64,000 nucleotides of DNA from Phoronis australis. Its lineage: Eukaryota; Phoronida; Phoronidae. Below are positions 23,968 to 37,600 of this stretch, in pieces. Position 1 is the stretch's first letter. Each line of letters begins with the position of its first letter. The position numbers were made by a program, and so were the translations under genes. The notes under the pieces are model-generated. The model worked only from the letters and a program-made list of their open reading frames with translations. It made no database searches and was not told the DNA's origin. The stretch spans positions 701,186 through 765,185 of the forward strand of contig NMRA01000098.1 of NCBI GenBank assembly GCA_002633005.1, read 5' to 3'.

Positions 23968-24084
23968 GTTATCCCCCTTATCAAAAGCCCGAGTGGATTT
24001 TGGAGAATTATCACCCTCGGGGCTAACGCCCCTCGGGCGATAATTCTCCACAATCCACTCGGGCGCTAGATAACGGGGGATAAC
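23968..24084. mobile_element. Foldback (hairpin) element, 117 bp
   Basis: The left arm reads GTTATCCCCC, GCCCGAGTGGATT, GGAGAATTATCA, CCTCGGGG. The right arm is its reverse complement, ending GGGGGATAAC, with only a few bases between the arms at CTAACG. The whole could fold into a single long hairpin, typical of a MITE-like or foldback element. Confidence 0.75.
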
Positions 24085-24318
24085 GACTTCGCCATGTAAT
24101 ATCTATATTTATCCCATACGCGTTGAATCTGTCGAGGGAAACACGGCCATGTAATACATTCCCGCACCCAGCGTTCAGGGCAGACTAAAAGAACGAAAAA
24201 GAAAAAAACAGGAGCACCTCTGTGAATTGCGCGTTTGCCCTTATTTATTGGGCTTTTGTCCCATTTTCTCGGACTTTTTATCTCTCCGGGGCGGACCTTT
24301 TTTGCCACTTTGCCAATT

Positions 24319-24337
24319 GGGGGGGGGGGGGGGGGGN
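24319..24337 (+). repeat. G homopolymer followed by an undetermined base
   Basis: Eighteen G residues precede a single N at 24337. The true length here is uncertain because of sequencing or assembly difficulty. Confidence 0.95.
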
Positions 24338-24689
24338 CGAGACCCCCGAGCCTCCACTGGGTGCGCGCATGTAATAAAGTTTGCCGTATTCACCTTCCGC
24401 ACTACTTCAATAGTGACCTCTGACATGGAAAGTTCAAAAGGTAGGTCGATGTCTTCAGCCGGTTCGATAGTCTAACTTTCCGAATATAGTTTAAAGTAAT
24501 ACAGTTGCAGCAGTGTAACTAACACTCGACATGCAACCAGGCCCTAAACGTAAAATCTGGAACAAAACTGTTAATTATAAGACACTTATATCTCAGTTTT
24601 TAATTGCTGAATACTAAATCGTCTGCAACTCAAGGCGCCGATTCCTAGAAAACTAAAATACCAAATGTTGTTTTTTAACTAGTTCCAGG

Positions 24690-26340
24690 AGATGCAGAAT
24701 AGCAACTTGATGAACAGAGCATTGAGTTGAATATAGGATGATGGAATATAGAAGGACTGGGCTTCAAAATGAAGACATCATCTCAGAAAATATATGAAAT
24801 TGTTGAGTCATGTGATATAATTGCTTTCATTGAATCATTCCAAAACTCACCAACGGAATTTAACACGTTTTTCGACTGAACTATACTGTCCACTTTGCAA
24901 TCCGCCCACTGGTGGGAAATTATCAGGATATGCCACTGTGTTAGTAAAAACAATTTGGCACAGAATGTAACGCACAAGAATTATGATTTAAAAGACCGTG
25001 TCTATTTACACATAAAAATATGTACCCCCATAGTGAAAAGCCACGTCATTATATGCTTTGTGTACCTGCCTCCAGAGGGTTCTGATTATAGCCAAGAAAG
25101 TGACTTGGAGAAGGCATATAGTGACATCATACATTTTAAAATGTTTCAGGTAAACTAAACCAAGCCAGATTAATTCTTGAAGGTGATTTCAATGGCCGTA
25201 CTGGCACTGTCAATGACTTTATTGCTGATGACAGTAGAAAATATGTCCCTGTTATAGAAGATAGCTGTGTCTATGAAGAGAATGATTTCACCAAACTAAG
25301 GCAAAGCCAAGATGTCAAAACTAATAATTTTGATAAAAAATTAATTGATTTGTGTATGGATCACGTAATCCACATTTTTAACGGTAGATCAAAATCTGAT
25401 CCCGATGGCAATTTTACGTTTCGACGAGTTGTAGCACCGTTGATTTTGTTCTTGCCGAGACATCGTTATTCGAGTATATTCAAGATTTTAAAGTATTGGA
25501 ATGTGATTTATAGTTGTATTTTCCTTTAATTTGTACCTTCAGTACCACTGCAAAATTATGTCAGAAAGATACTGGTGAACCTTATATAGCATTACGAAAA
25601 CGAGTAAGATATAAATGGCAAAATGAGAAAGCAGGTGTATTTTCAGAAAAATTACAAAGCAAACGATAAGTGTCGAGAAATGAGAGTGTTAGTAAAGGCT
25701 TAGTAGACTTGCTCCACTCATGTGTAACGGGCATACTCGTGAGGCAAGACAGGTAAGTAAACCACGCAGACCTCCATGGTTTGTTAGTGAATGTGGAGAT
25801 AAAACTACAAAAAAGCGTCTACTACGAAAATTTAGGGTGTCTCGTTGTGACTTAAAGAGTTGAGAAATTATCTTACTAGTAGGAATTAATACAAAAACAA
25901 TAACATTTTTAACGTACAGAGTATCATCCAGAAACATGTCACTAAACAGAAGGTGAATGCATTCGTTGATTTTAGTAAGGGATTTGATAGTGTAGATAAT
26001 TCCCGTTTACTTATGCCCTTTTAACCAAAGGCTTGCATGGAAAAATGTTTAACAATTTGCGCAGTATGTACGACTATATACAATCATGTGTTATGGTACA
26101 GTCACAGACCACGCCCTAATTTTTACTGTACAGTTGGTGTCTGGCAAGGATGTGTCTCAAGTCCCTGGCTGATTTCGGTGTTTGTTAGCACACTACTATC
26201 TGATATTAGAGAAAATGTAGGCAGAGGTATACGCGTCTCTCCGGGTTGTGATACGAGTTCTCTGTTTTTTGCTGATGATTTAGTGCTGTTGTCGAATACT
26301 GTTGCTGGGCTACAGATGAAGCTCAATAAATTTTGAACAT
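24690..26340 (+). mobile_element. LINE retrotransposon relic (endonuclease and reverse transcriptase fragments)
   Basis: The left part carries pieces of an AP-like endonuclease: IVESCDIIAFIESF (about 24800), VIICFVYLPPEGSDY (about 25050), LILEGDFNGRTG (about 25175) and a following conserved acidic region. The right part has reverse transcriptase pieces: VNAFVDFSKGFDSVD (about 25950), VWQGCVSSPWLISVF (about 26135) and the FFADDLVLLSN catalytic box (26265-26300). Several stops and frame changes separate them, and the palm between the two ends is missing. This is a dead non-LTR element; the family (CR1, L2 or other) is undetermined. Confidence 0.7.
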
Positions 26341-27642
26341 TCATTTATTTGAATTTACCTCTTTGCCGAATTTATTTCTTTCTTTGTCAAAGTAGCAGAC
26401 ATATATTAAAGGGGTATCGCCCCCGATAACTCCCAGAAGCGATGTCCCAGGGGAGGGCGAAAATAAAGGATAGGGTGCACTGAAAATTAAGGGGTCGCAT
26501 CAGTCCACCCAAATGCTCCCTCCACGTAAAGTGTACACTGTAGGTACGCTGATGGGGACGAAGTTGTTTAACATTAGAATTGAACACAAGTTCAACAACA
26601 ATCTATCCTGCACTCTAGCTTCAGACAGTCATCCTCAAAGCGGCAAACTCCTCTTTCTCTCTCTGTTTGATCGCGATTGGGAAAGTCAATAACCCTTTCC
26701 TGTTCATCTCAATTTCACGCTGATGTGGACCATCATAAATTCATTATTTGGGGGAATTTTAAAAATGACACTTGACTTTTTTCACAATATCCACATTAAA
26801 TATAAAAATTTAGACCCCATTAAAAATACCCAGTCACTTTTAACCTTTAAAATGACATTTAGATCATCTTTTCACAAGGTAAATATTTAATGCTACACCA
26901 CTTAATGGCACTATGATTGGACAATCACACAAAATTCAGTGCACTAGGCTGGTTCATCCAGACCAGGGTGGTCTCCACACCAATTTTTCCAAATTGCCAA
27001 CACAGACACACATAATAGATTTGAAATTACTTGGTTTACAATCTTTGACTTGACCACTGCAAGAATATACTACAAAAACTGTTCATAACTTTCTCAGAAT
27101 AATGAAGACTTGAACACATTATGCAAAAATACACATCCCAGAACCCTTTACATAAAAGAAGCACGGTGATAATTACAATTAATTTATTCTTTTTGGGAAC
27201 TTTGAGATTGCATTGACAATTGCTTTCAATTACACCTAAGCAACGCTGCAGCCTTTCAAAAGGAATCTGAACAATGTTAGTGATTAATGTGATTACAGAC
27301 TGCCTTCACATAACCTACATGGCTAAGGATGCAGTCCCAGTTCTACAGTATGTTATCAACCAGACAGTGAAACACCATACAAATCAAAAGAAATGATATG
27401 TTTCTTATAAAAAGTCCATATCAATTAAAACAAGGCAGCCAGAACTCATCAGAACTTCAGACAACTAGCCTATGCAATGCATACATCAACAGTTAGTTAT
27501 CGCTAGCAAAAAACCAAAAACATAATAACCTAGAAAAGAATACTTGTAACATCTGGCAATTTCTAGCGAGCAAATATTTCACAGACAGTACCTAACTTCG
27601 ATAGTTTATTAATATTAAAACTATTGAAAGTAGATGCCTTAA
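26341..27642. other. Gene-free stretch downstream of ACADVL
   Basis: This is AT-rich DNA with no recognised gene or repeat. An AATAAA on the minus strand at 27608-27603 lies about 1 kb beyond the ACADVL stop codon and could be its polyadenylation signal, but that is speculative. Confidence 0.4.
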
Positions 27643-28226
27643 AAGGTTATGTAGGACCCTAGAAAAACGTCCAAATTTGGCTAACTTTGGAACACCATAA
27701 TCTCAGACCTAGCTGATTGGATGCAAATGAAACTTTCAAGCACTGCTCTCCAAAATGATTTTAGGAACTGCTTTTAAAACGTCTCATTCTTAGCATGCAG
27801 GCTATCAAAATAGGACTCATGATTTTTATGAAAAACTAATAGTTACACAAAAAGAAATAATTTAGAAAACTGCGCCATTGTATTGTTAGTGTTGTTCCGA
27901 CGACTGTGTTTGGTTGGAATCCTCCCGGTTCCGTCTGGTCAATGTTAATGTCATCTGCGTATTAAACCCCATAAACTTTCGATTCACTTTTTAGTTTATC
28001 TGGCATCCAATAAAAGATGCTAATGTTAACCACTAGTTTGCTAAGTGTGTACCTTTGTTTTATCTAAACTACTAAAACACAGGGTCACGTGAGCTGATTC
28101 ATGACACAATGGTGTTAAGTCAAAAATCAAATTTTACACTCCATGTTTTTTACAAAAGTTAAAATCTATTATGTTGTACATGTTGGGTAAATACACAGAC
28201 TAGTACATAAGGTCCTACATAACCTT
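27643..28226. mobile_element. TIR DNA element carrying a solo LTR
   Basis: The ends are a perfect 16-bp inverted repeat (AAGGTTATGTAGGACC at 27643-27658 and its complement at 28211-28226). No protein is encoded. The inside contains a solo LTR at 27872-28003, so the element without it is about 450 bp. Related sequence lies at about 17570-17800 and around 44325-45590, making this a dispersed non-autonomous family. Confidence 0.65.
27872..28003 (+). repeat. Solo LTR related to the 12059-17104 element
   Basis: It shares GCGCCATTG.ATTGTT, CGACTGTGTTTGGT, CCGGTTCCGTC, CTGCG.ATTAAAC and TAGTTTATCTGGC with the LTRs of the intact-order element, but with many differences. No internal retroelement sequence flanks it, as expected after LTR-LTR recombination. 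Confidence 0.7.
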
Positions 28227-28598
28227 AAAATGTGCCCAAACAACACAAAATTACAACACTATACCTTCCAGCCAGAAACTCACTATTCATAAACTTATAA
28301 CCACTGACAGAGCAATTGTTTGAAACTGCAGAAATACAATGGGGATAGTTCCTGTAACAACTTAATTATGGTATTTCAAAAATATTGTTACCTCATAAAT
28401 ATTACATCACACATGGTAAAATATGAAATAAATGAACACTTCACAAAATTCATTACATTCCAATAGGCCAAAACACAATTTCAGTAGCCACAAACTTAAA
28501 AATCAAATACATATATGAGCAACCTAAACGTGGCGAGAATAGATGTGCTCATGTTAAATGTACACGTGAAGTTTCATAATTTTGACATTTCTAAGCTC

Positions 28599-28736
28599 TC
28601 AAAAGCCGAGAGGGTTGCCCTGCACAACACCTTCGTTATCCACGACTGTGTTCGAGATGGTTCTAAAGTTTCGGAAAGTGGTCGCAGCCATATCTGACTT
28701 CAGAGTACGCAGGTTGTCAGCGACTCGCTCGCTGGC
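28599..28736 (-). CDS. ACADVL: ACADVL exon 19 (terminal)
   Basis: 45 codons plus TGA, starting ASERVADN and ending GNPLGF, the conserved VLCAD terminus. Acceptor TTTTTTCAG. Confidence 0.93.
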   Translation of the reverse strand, partial: ASERVADNLRTLKSDMAATTFRNFRTISNTVVDNEGVVQGNPLGF

Positions 28737-31700
28737 CTGAAAAAAAAAATCATGGCAGTGAATGAGTACAAACACAAGTTTTCAAATGCATTTTTAAACA
28801 ACATTAAGTGACAATGAGCTGAATTAGAGTACAACAGAATTATGTAGTTGAGAATCCCAAAAGATACTGCAAAACCATGACACCAGTTTGAGAGAATAGA
28901 TCTGCTTTGACGTTGTATTAGTTAAAAATCAAAGTATACCGTATTCTAATTTCAGAAAATATATACAGAACAAGCCAAAAGTATTCAGACAAAATGACCT
29001 GAAATTGCCTGTCATGACAGGTGACGGAAAGCCAAATTCTATGTCAGATTGGTCTTTGCTCATTTAATACTAAGAATGAAGGGGAATTAACAGGGAAGTT
29101 ATTTTTTTCATCATGTAGCGAAAATGGTATTCTGTTCGATTATTTTTGTCTTTAATGTTCTTTTACTGAGTTAATTTCTATAGTTTTACAGACACAAAGG
29201 CCAAGTGCACATTCACTAGAGACTTGTTGATAAGGTCGTACATAAGTTTAAGCCCACTGATTCAGGTTTACACTTGACTGAATGGGAAAGCATGTAACAA
29301 GCCACCAGGATCTGATTAGGGTTCTCTATAGACAATTATGTACTGAGCTTACATGGCCACTTGCTAAAATGTTAAACCCACTGAGCAGCAAGATTTTGAA
29401 ACTGCGGAACAAGTGTAGATAATGCAGGAGTTAAAGGCACACACATCAACAAACTATTACACATTGGTGTTATCCCAGCTGGAACTTGGTGTCACAGAAC
29501 AATGCGTTACCCAAGCCATGCGCAGGGGGCGACACTACATGTAGTGGGTGATGTCACATGCAGGAGTATTATTATGTGCAGGGGGATTGACAAGTTTGGT
29601 GGCATAACATTATGGAAAACAGAAAGCATAGAACTGGAAGAATCAAAGACAACAAGATCCGTATGACTGACTCTGGCAACAGCCAATATATGTCGCATGT
29701 CACTGTGACATTATGTGCAGGGGGACAATCCCTGCAGGGGCGACATTACGTGCCGGGCAATGTTATGCAGAGAAGAACATTTTGTGCAGGTGGATGTTAA
29801 GTACAGGGACGACATTACGGGGAATGTTGTTCACAGGTCATTATGTGGGAGAATGCCATGTACAGGGGGACATTATGAGTAGGGGCGACGATTTGCACAC
29901 CAGTACAAAAACAGGGCTTCAATGTTTAATCAGATACAAAAGAGAGGTAATTGAACAGTTTTCAAAAGGTCCAATACAACAACAAAGCACGCCACTCACC
30001 AAGTTGCAGAAGGTGTCTGTCATTAAAGCCTCATGTTCTGCACTGGGCAGGTTCCTATCAAGGGACCTTGACGATCGTGACAAACACGCCACCATACCAT
30101 AAATGTCCATACTAGCTTCAGCAACACGCTTCAACAAGAACTGCTCCTCTGAAAGATCAAAGCTGCTTGTTCTTAGTAAGAAACTGACAGATGTTAATCG
30201 AGCAATGACACTTGTCAACCACTTTAACGTAACTTTTTGTTGCCAGTGCAGTAACAAAAAATATTGAGATTGAAAAGTAAACTGTTAATTAAATGACCCA
30301 CCAACAACTGTTTTGCCTTTCTTAATCAGAAGATCTTCAACAGCAAGACCGAAATCACCGACTGATTTGGAACACTGAAACGAAAATACAAGGAAAGTCA
30401 AAATACTGTACAAACATACAAACATATCGAGTATAGTAGATCTGCTATCGATGTGAAATTGTCAAGTGGTTCCAACATTCAAAATTCATTGAATATCTCG
30501 TTTTCGATGAAACTCTTCAAGTGTATAACTTTCATGCAACTGCTCATTAATACCAAAACCAAGATGAAAAATTGTGCTTACAAACAGATAAAATACCACA
30601 ACCGCTGCTGTGGCAATCAAGATTTACAAAAAAATCCAGCACATACCAAGTTTGCTGAACTTGTCAGCCTTGAGTTGACGTGAGGTGCCAGGGAAATACC
30701 GCTAATGCCAAGTGACCTGAAACATGAAACAGAACGGGATCTACAATAAAACGTAAAAAGCCAGAGTTAAAACATTTCAACGCCTACAAGTCTAACAACT
30801 CCATCTAGTGTTCAAGCACATAACGATCGTAGTTCCAAGTAGTTGACAGCACACTGCTTTTGACTGCACAGGAACTTTGCTCACTTTAAGGAAAAGGAGC
30901 CAATGTCGTCTCTAATAAGAGCAATTATATTTATGTTGTTCAATCACCAGCTCAAACAGTTGGTCAGTTGTTTCCAAGCCTAGAACTCTCCTCTCATCTG
31001 AGCATCTATTCATAAAATGAGACCAAGTTTTACAATAACAGCAAGTTAAGTTTCATGGGCGGCGCAGCACTGGAAAAAGTGGCGGGGTTAAAGCCCTTCA
31101 GCCCCTCTGTGGTTCACCTCCTCTAGACCATGTGCGGCATAGCACTCAAAAAAAACTGGGGGGGGGGGCTTCAGCCCCCCAGCCCCCTATGTTGCGCCGC
31201 CCATGAGTTTCAAACGTCAACATCATTGAAAGACTAAGAGTGGGCCTCTAAATTCAAAAGCTTGACAAATTCCACTCTGGATACATTTCAGTTTATGATC
31301 ATGTAACATCTCACCCCATCAATCTCTTTGATCCCATGCCAACCAGAGCATTTACATTGGACATAGGATTCTTGACAGCCTTCTGCAGTTCACGTAGATG
31401 AGCACCAGCATACTGTGGACATGTCATACAATTTACAGTCAGAATCATGAAGTCGATGCTACAATGACCCTTTTAAAAATTTTGCTTGATGATATCTATG
31501 CAGATTTGGTCGGCAAAAATACTGAAGTAGGCAAAGAACATTTTTGTGAAAATCATGTCGCAAGCAATGTATCAGTAGCAAAGAGTTATGCAATCTTAGT
31601 GTGGTCGCGGTAAACTAGCGCGCATGAACTTCCCGAAGGAAAAACACGTCTTCCTCCAGACAGTAAGCCCGTGTTATGGTTCGCTTTGCGCATGTCCGTA

Positions 31701-34640
31701 TCTCATGGTAGTACTCGGGGGAATTCTGGGAGGAATAAAACTAAAATTGAGAACTATGGCACCGCGCCACCTTTTTGTTTTTAGGCGGAATCCTTTATGT
31801 ATTCCTTCATAAGGCGACTTGGCGCTCTTAATTGCACAAATTTCAAAATAAAACCATGGTACAAAGGGTTCATTGATAAGTTTCGCAGGACATTTACAGT
31901 GATTTACTCGATTTAATCAAGTTGAAGTTTGTGACTTCAGGTGGACCTATTTAATGCAGCATAGGGCCTTAAATGTGGTCAACAAAATTACATTTGCTAG
32001 TTCTCTTACAGGCGAGCATTAGCATGAATGTAAATTATGCTTTCTGTCTGATGTGCATCTATTGATTCTGTATCATGTGAAGTAATGTTTATGACACCAA
32101 ATAAATGAAACAAAATAAAAAATCTCACACTGATACCTACACCATTTCTTTTCACAGATCCAGCTTAAATGCAGATTCACAAATCAAGACATGAAAAACA
32201 TCAAAATATGCATGACACAGAATTTCCCTTAATTTCCCTCGTTCTTATATTAAAGGTGATTCCGATAAAAAATCTAAAACTTAGGTTTCCATACATGGAG
32301 GTACACACCTGAAAATGAAAAAAATGAAAAAAACAGAAAGAGCAGATTAATACATGTTCAACACAAAAATCTGCACATTTTAACCGAGATGCTTCCTAAT
32401 CTATACCTGGCAGCCAGTTAAAGCAATGAAGAGGCGGAGGATGTCGTTGGTTCCCTCGAATATGCGGAAGATTCTCAAGTCTCTCATAACTCTCTCCAGT
32501 CCTGAAGACTTCATGTAGCCCATACCCCCCATCACTTGAATGGCCTCGTCTGCACAGAACCATGCCGCTTCCTGCAAACAGGTGGGATGGATTCAGTGCA
32601 CCAAGATACTACTGCGTGTGGTTTGAATTTTGTATTCATTATAACTGACATTTGCAAACACTGCATAACTTTCTATCTTCACTTCAACTTCATTGTAAAA
32701 ATCAAAAATATAAATGTAACAGGGAAGCATTCAAGCACTAGATGCTAAGAATTAGTGGAAAACTCACCGAGGCAAACACCTTGCTTATAGCAGCCTCCAG
32801 TTGAAATTCAGTAGATCCTTTGTCCATGTTAGCCGAGATCATGTAGGCCATACACTGAAGATGGCAAAAAATACATAAAATTTATCGCAATAGATTATAT
32901 CCCAAAGTACATTTTGTTCCTTATATTACCAAACCTTTAACAGACACTTGACATATTTTAAAACTGCATTTCCCACCAGAAAACCAAAATGAAAACTTAG
33001 CCACTGTCCCTACAAAATCTGTTTCCTTACCAAAATAAGACATTATTACTGTCGCCACAAAGACAAAACGCGCTTTAAAGAGCCAAACAGTTGCTTCACA
33101 AAAAACAAAGGGTTTGTAGGCGCTTCCAACACTTGACAGATTCAATTTATTCACAGGTTATTTCTCAATTACAGAAAACTGAATGTTGAAACCAATATCA
33201 GAGTGGCAAGGAATTTTTCAGAATCAGTTTGGCATATTTTTCGCAAGTTTACCATTTAAAGGCAGTACACAGCCTTTCAATAGTCTCAATATCAGGCATA
33301 TACTGTCAATTTTCCCAAACATAGGCCAGGGAAAAAATTTAACTCCTCCACCATTTTCACCCGTGTCCCCCTCAGTTGCCATCAAGTCTGCTCCCCCCCA
33401 TCGATTCAAGTTGCCTCTCACCAAACCTTCAAGCATGAAATTTCTTTTCATTGTATTTGCTGTCCACACATGTCTAATGTGCTTCTTACATTATTCGACT
33501 TGTTGTCACCCTCCTGACCCCATGACAAATACATGTGCGCTTGATGTGGGATTGATTCCAGACACCCAAAAATTATGTATTTAGTGCTCAAACCACTACA
33601 CTGCAATTTTACTTCTGGTACATCCCAACCAATTGTCAGCGACTGTGTAGCACTGCTGTTTATTATTTGTTTAATCCAGTATAAGTTTGTTAATGCCGTA
33701 CTCCTGATTTACTTCCATGTCGTGGTACACACGTTCTGTGGGTAATGATCTGACATAACGTGCCCGAATTTTGAGAACCAGTTTTCTCCACGGAATAACC
33801 CACATCAAACTGGTTCTCAAAATACGGACACGTTATATCAGAATATTGCCCATTCTGTGTCTAGTTAGATGCTCCCTCCAACAGGAAGTGACAAGTAGTG
33901 CTGTTTGTGGACAAGTACGTGTGTAGAGCAGTACCCACCTCCGTCACATATTGATAGACAGACATCATGGCTATCTTCTCTTGGATGGCGCCGTAGTCCT
34001 TGATAAGCCCTCCGAACTGCTTGCGATGACCGGCAAATTCAACCTAACACAGAAAACCTATTGTAAGTATTTGTACTTTGAAAATAGGAGCACGTCGTGG
34101 ATATCATTGTAGCATTACAAGCAAGTTTTCACTCGCTCTCTTTTATATATCCATAACTAAGACCGAGTTGAGAGACTGAGATGTTTTTGTGCAATGCTTT
34201 ATTGTCTGCAGGCATAACCAGGATCTGAACCTACACCAACTCCTCAAAATGTATTCAACAGGTAGTTCTTACATAATATAGAGACAGTTGCTTAAATGCA
34301 TGACTGTTCATTACGACACTATACTATGCTCATCATCCCAAACTGTCGCCCAACAGACAGCAGCACATAGCATTGGGCGTTGTACTCTGGACATGCTCAG
34401 TAATGGCATGCTACTGATTTCGTAAGGATAGGTTTAGCCTTTGAAGGCGCAAGTTCTATTTTCAAACACAACACCAAGCAAAGGCCTCCTCATCTGATAA
34501 AAAGCTTTGTATGAGCTGCAAGCAACACTTCCCAGCGTCCATCACAACTAAAACTTTGCCATGGCCACAAAAATGTTTTCGACTTTGAAAGCACCTTATC
34601 AAGAGAACAGTTATCAGCTGCAAACAGCTTGCACCACACA

Positions 34641-34672
<32 letters not shown>

Positions 34673-37600
34673 TATTTATGTAGATGAAACAGGAGATCAC
34701 TACTTACTGCCTTTGCAATGCATGACTTCATTGTTCCATTCAGAGCAGCTGCCATACCGAACCTTCCATTATTCAAAATGTTCATGGCTACTTTGAAACC
34801 TCCGCCCAGACCTGAAATACAAAATTGCAGGTTTCAGTACAGAAAGCTGTTTTTTTTTTCAATTTTTGACTTGATCAAATATTTTATTAAATTCTCATGC
34901 AACAAGTACGGACAAGAAAAACAAATAGTTCATTAGTGATGACAAACACCAGTCGTTGTTTTATACCATTGACTAACTAATATGACATTTATTTCACATA
35001 ACAAAACATTAAGATCTACAAACGATGATTTTGCATTGAGTTTTTGTGATTTTGGCATTTGATAATAGCAAGCAGCCTCAAATTTCCCAACCATATCATA
35101 CTAAACAGTAGAAAAAGCCAAGTACAGACATTAATTGTGGCTTAATTCAAACAGCAACTTTGAATTCATGAAAGAAGAAAGATCTTGTCTAAGATTTGTT
35201 CTCTCATCCACTAAAGCCACATTTACGTACTGACTGACAGCTGACACGGTGCAGCTAACATGGAACAGCTGATCGGGTACAAGTGCGTGTGTAAACAGGG
35301 AGCAAGTGACACTGGTTTGATAGGTAGAGCGAGCTGCACTCGATCACTTGCTCCAGTTTCAACTACGCGTCTAAACGCAAGTGGGGCAGGGCGGAAAAGG
35401 ATCGTCTTTCAATGCGCTTGTGCAATAGCGTATATTCAGGTGATCAGCTGGCATTCCAAGTGGTTTGGACATTTTCTATTGTTTATGCGAGCATGCGCAG
35501 ACAGTCTTCGTGTAAGCGTCACATGCTGATCCAGTTTGCAATCTAATGTCGTGTAAATGCCATTACAGTGGAGCAAGTCCCTCCGTGACAACTGACACAG
35601 TGACAACTGTCTCTTGTGTAAAAGTGTTTAAGCTTATTTTACAATCTCAACAACATAATCCTCATTCCAGTGAAATGAAGCAGGGTAATCCCATTTTTGA
35701 AACTGTGCATTCCTTATGTGACCTTTTGCATTAATACAGCTCAAAAATCAAAAACAAAGTTGGTGACCCTTCAAGTTTTTCTTCTTATTAAAGAAAATGC
35801 AATGGGCATCAAAATAAAGCACAAAAGAAAAAAACAATGGTGTATTTTTTGTGTAGAAGTTAAAATACTAACATTTGGATTTGAGGTACTCAAAATTGAG
35901 AAAAAAATATGCAGACATAAGAAAATTAGTGAATTGGGAAATATGATTAAAGCTGTAAGAGTTAAAAAATAAAACTGATATGGTGCAATAAACTTTTGTT
36001 TCTAAAAGGATTTCAATCATTAATTCGTTAGAGGTGGTTTTTAGTAACCCATGATAAATTTCACATTTTTGACAGAGGTGCCTTTGTTTAGGTGTCTGAA
36101 ACCAAAGAACTGACCTGGTCAACTCAATGTTTTTGCACATTTGTAGTGAGCAAAGATTAAAATACGAAAATGAGAAAATTAAAAAAATCACCGACAAATT
36201 AGAACTGTACTGAAACAACAAAACAAAAGAATATTAATAATTGCACAATCCAAATCAGGTCTTATTTGATTTTCTTCAATCATCTAACAAGTAAATTTAC
36301 CACGTCATTGTACTTCAAGTCTTTTATTAGCTATTCATACTAGTTTGAATTCTGTTTTACTCAATAATCATGGTCAATAGGCATGACAAGAACAAAGTGG
36401 TGCTCCTCGGTGAGTGAATCTGAAATTACTAATTACATTTCCCCTTACAGTATGTATCCCTGTTCAACTCAACACGATGATAGTTCTGCAAACTCACCTC
36501 CCAGTACATTCTCGACAGGAATCTTGACATCATCAAAGTAGACCTCTGCAGTATTGGAACACTTGATGCCCATTTTTTTCTCAGGAGGACCACTGTAGAG
36601 AAATGACACGTTTACTGCCTAAAGGAAGCTATTTAATTAAACACTGGAACTAATGAACTTAAGTTAGTGGCATTGTGTCTGCATCTCATAGATTAGCTTG
36701 CTCAACTCTTTCACATATATTCAATTCATAACAAAATACAGTGCACAATAAAACTATTTTTTTATTACTAATTAAAAGTTGAGTGCTGTTTTAATACAAT
36801 ACCAGAAACCTGTTGTAGAAACTTCAGTGAGTCTTTCAACAGGGCATTGTGTCATAAGAAGACAGAAATTTGACTTGCTTTTTATGACAAAAAAAATTTT
36901 GCTTCCAAGAAGCAGCGACACTATAACACAAAGACATGTTCATGGCTGTTGTGAGATATCAATAGCTTACATCTCAGTGACTCACCGTTATTCCACAATG
37001 TAATTAGGCTTACCTGGACACACCACCAAACGCCCTCTCTACGATGAAGGCAGTCACTTTGTCACTCTCTTCGCCTGTAGTTGGGTCTTTGACTGGAGTC
37101 TGAAACAATGAGCAAGATCAGAATTACCTGCGGCATGTGGAAATGATTTGCATGAATTTCAACATGTACATTGTTTCATGAGAAAACAAAAAGAAAAGTA
37201 TAACTTTAACAAACCATCAAATGTATTAATATTAGGCTCGGCTTGTGTCAAGTTGTAGAACTCATTTAGACGTTGAAGGTATTGCTTGGCTGATATGAAC
37301 CCACTAAACAAAGAGATCTACATACAAACAAGGCTTTTGATGAATTGTGTCATAGAAACAGATTTCCATTGCTTTACTGTTCCTTATATTTGCCAGGGCA
37401 TAGAATGACCCAATGGAACGACACTAAATACACATTTCAATCTAAACCATACCTCAACAGATCGAAAGTAAACATTAGTATCACAAGATGTCCTGTTACT
37501 GTGTCGTGTTGACAAAACGCACACATCTTAATCAGTACCTGACATTTATTTCAGCAACAACAATGAAGACAATTAGATGCAACAACAGATATTTTTAAAA

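Noticed and set aside
33183-33584. 133-codon open frame in ACADVL intron 12
   Set aside because: Lies wholly in an intron on the opposite strand, with no recognisable domain.
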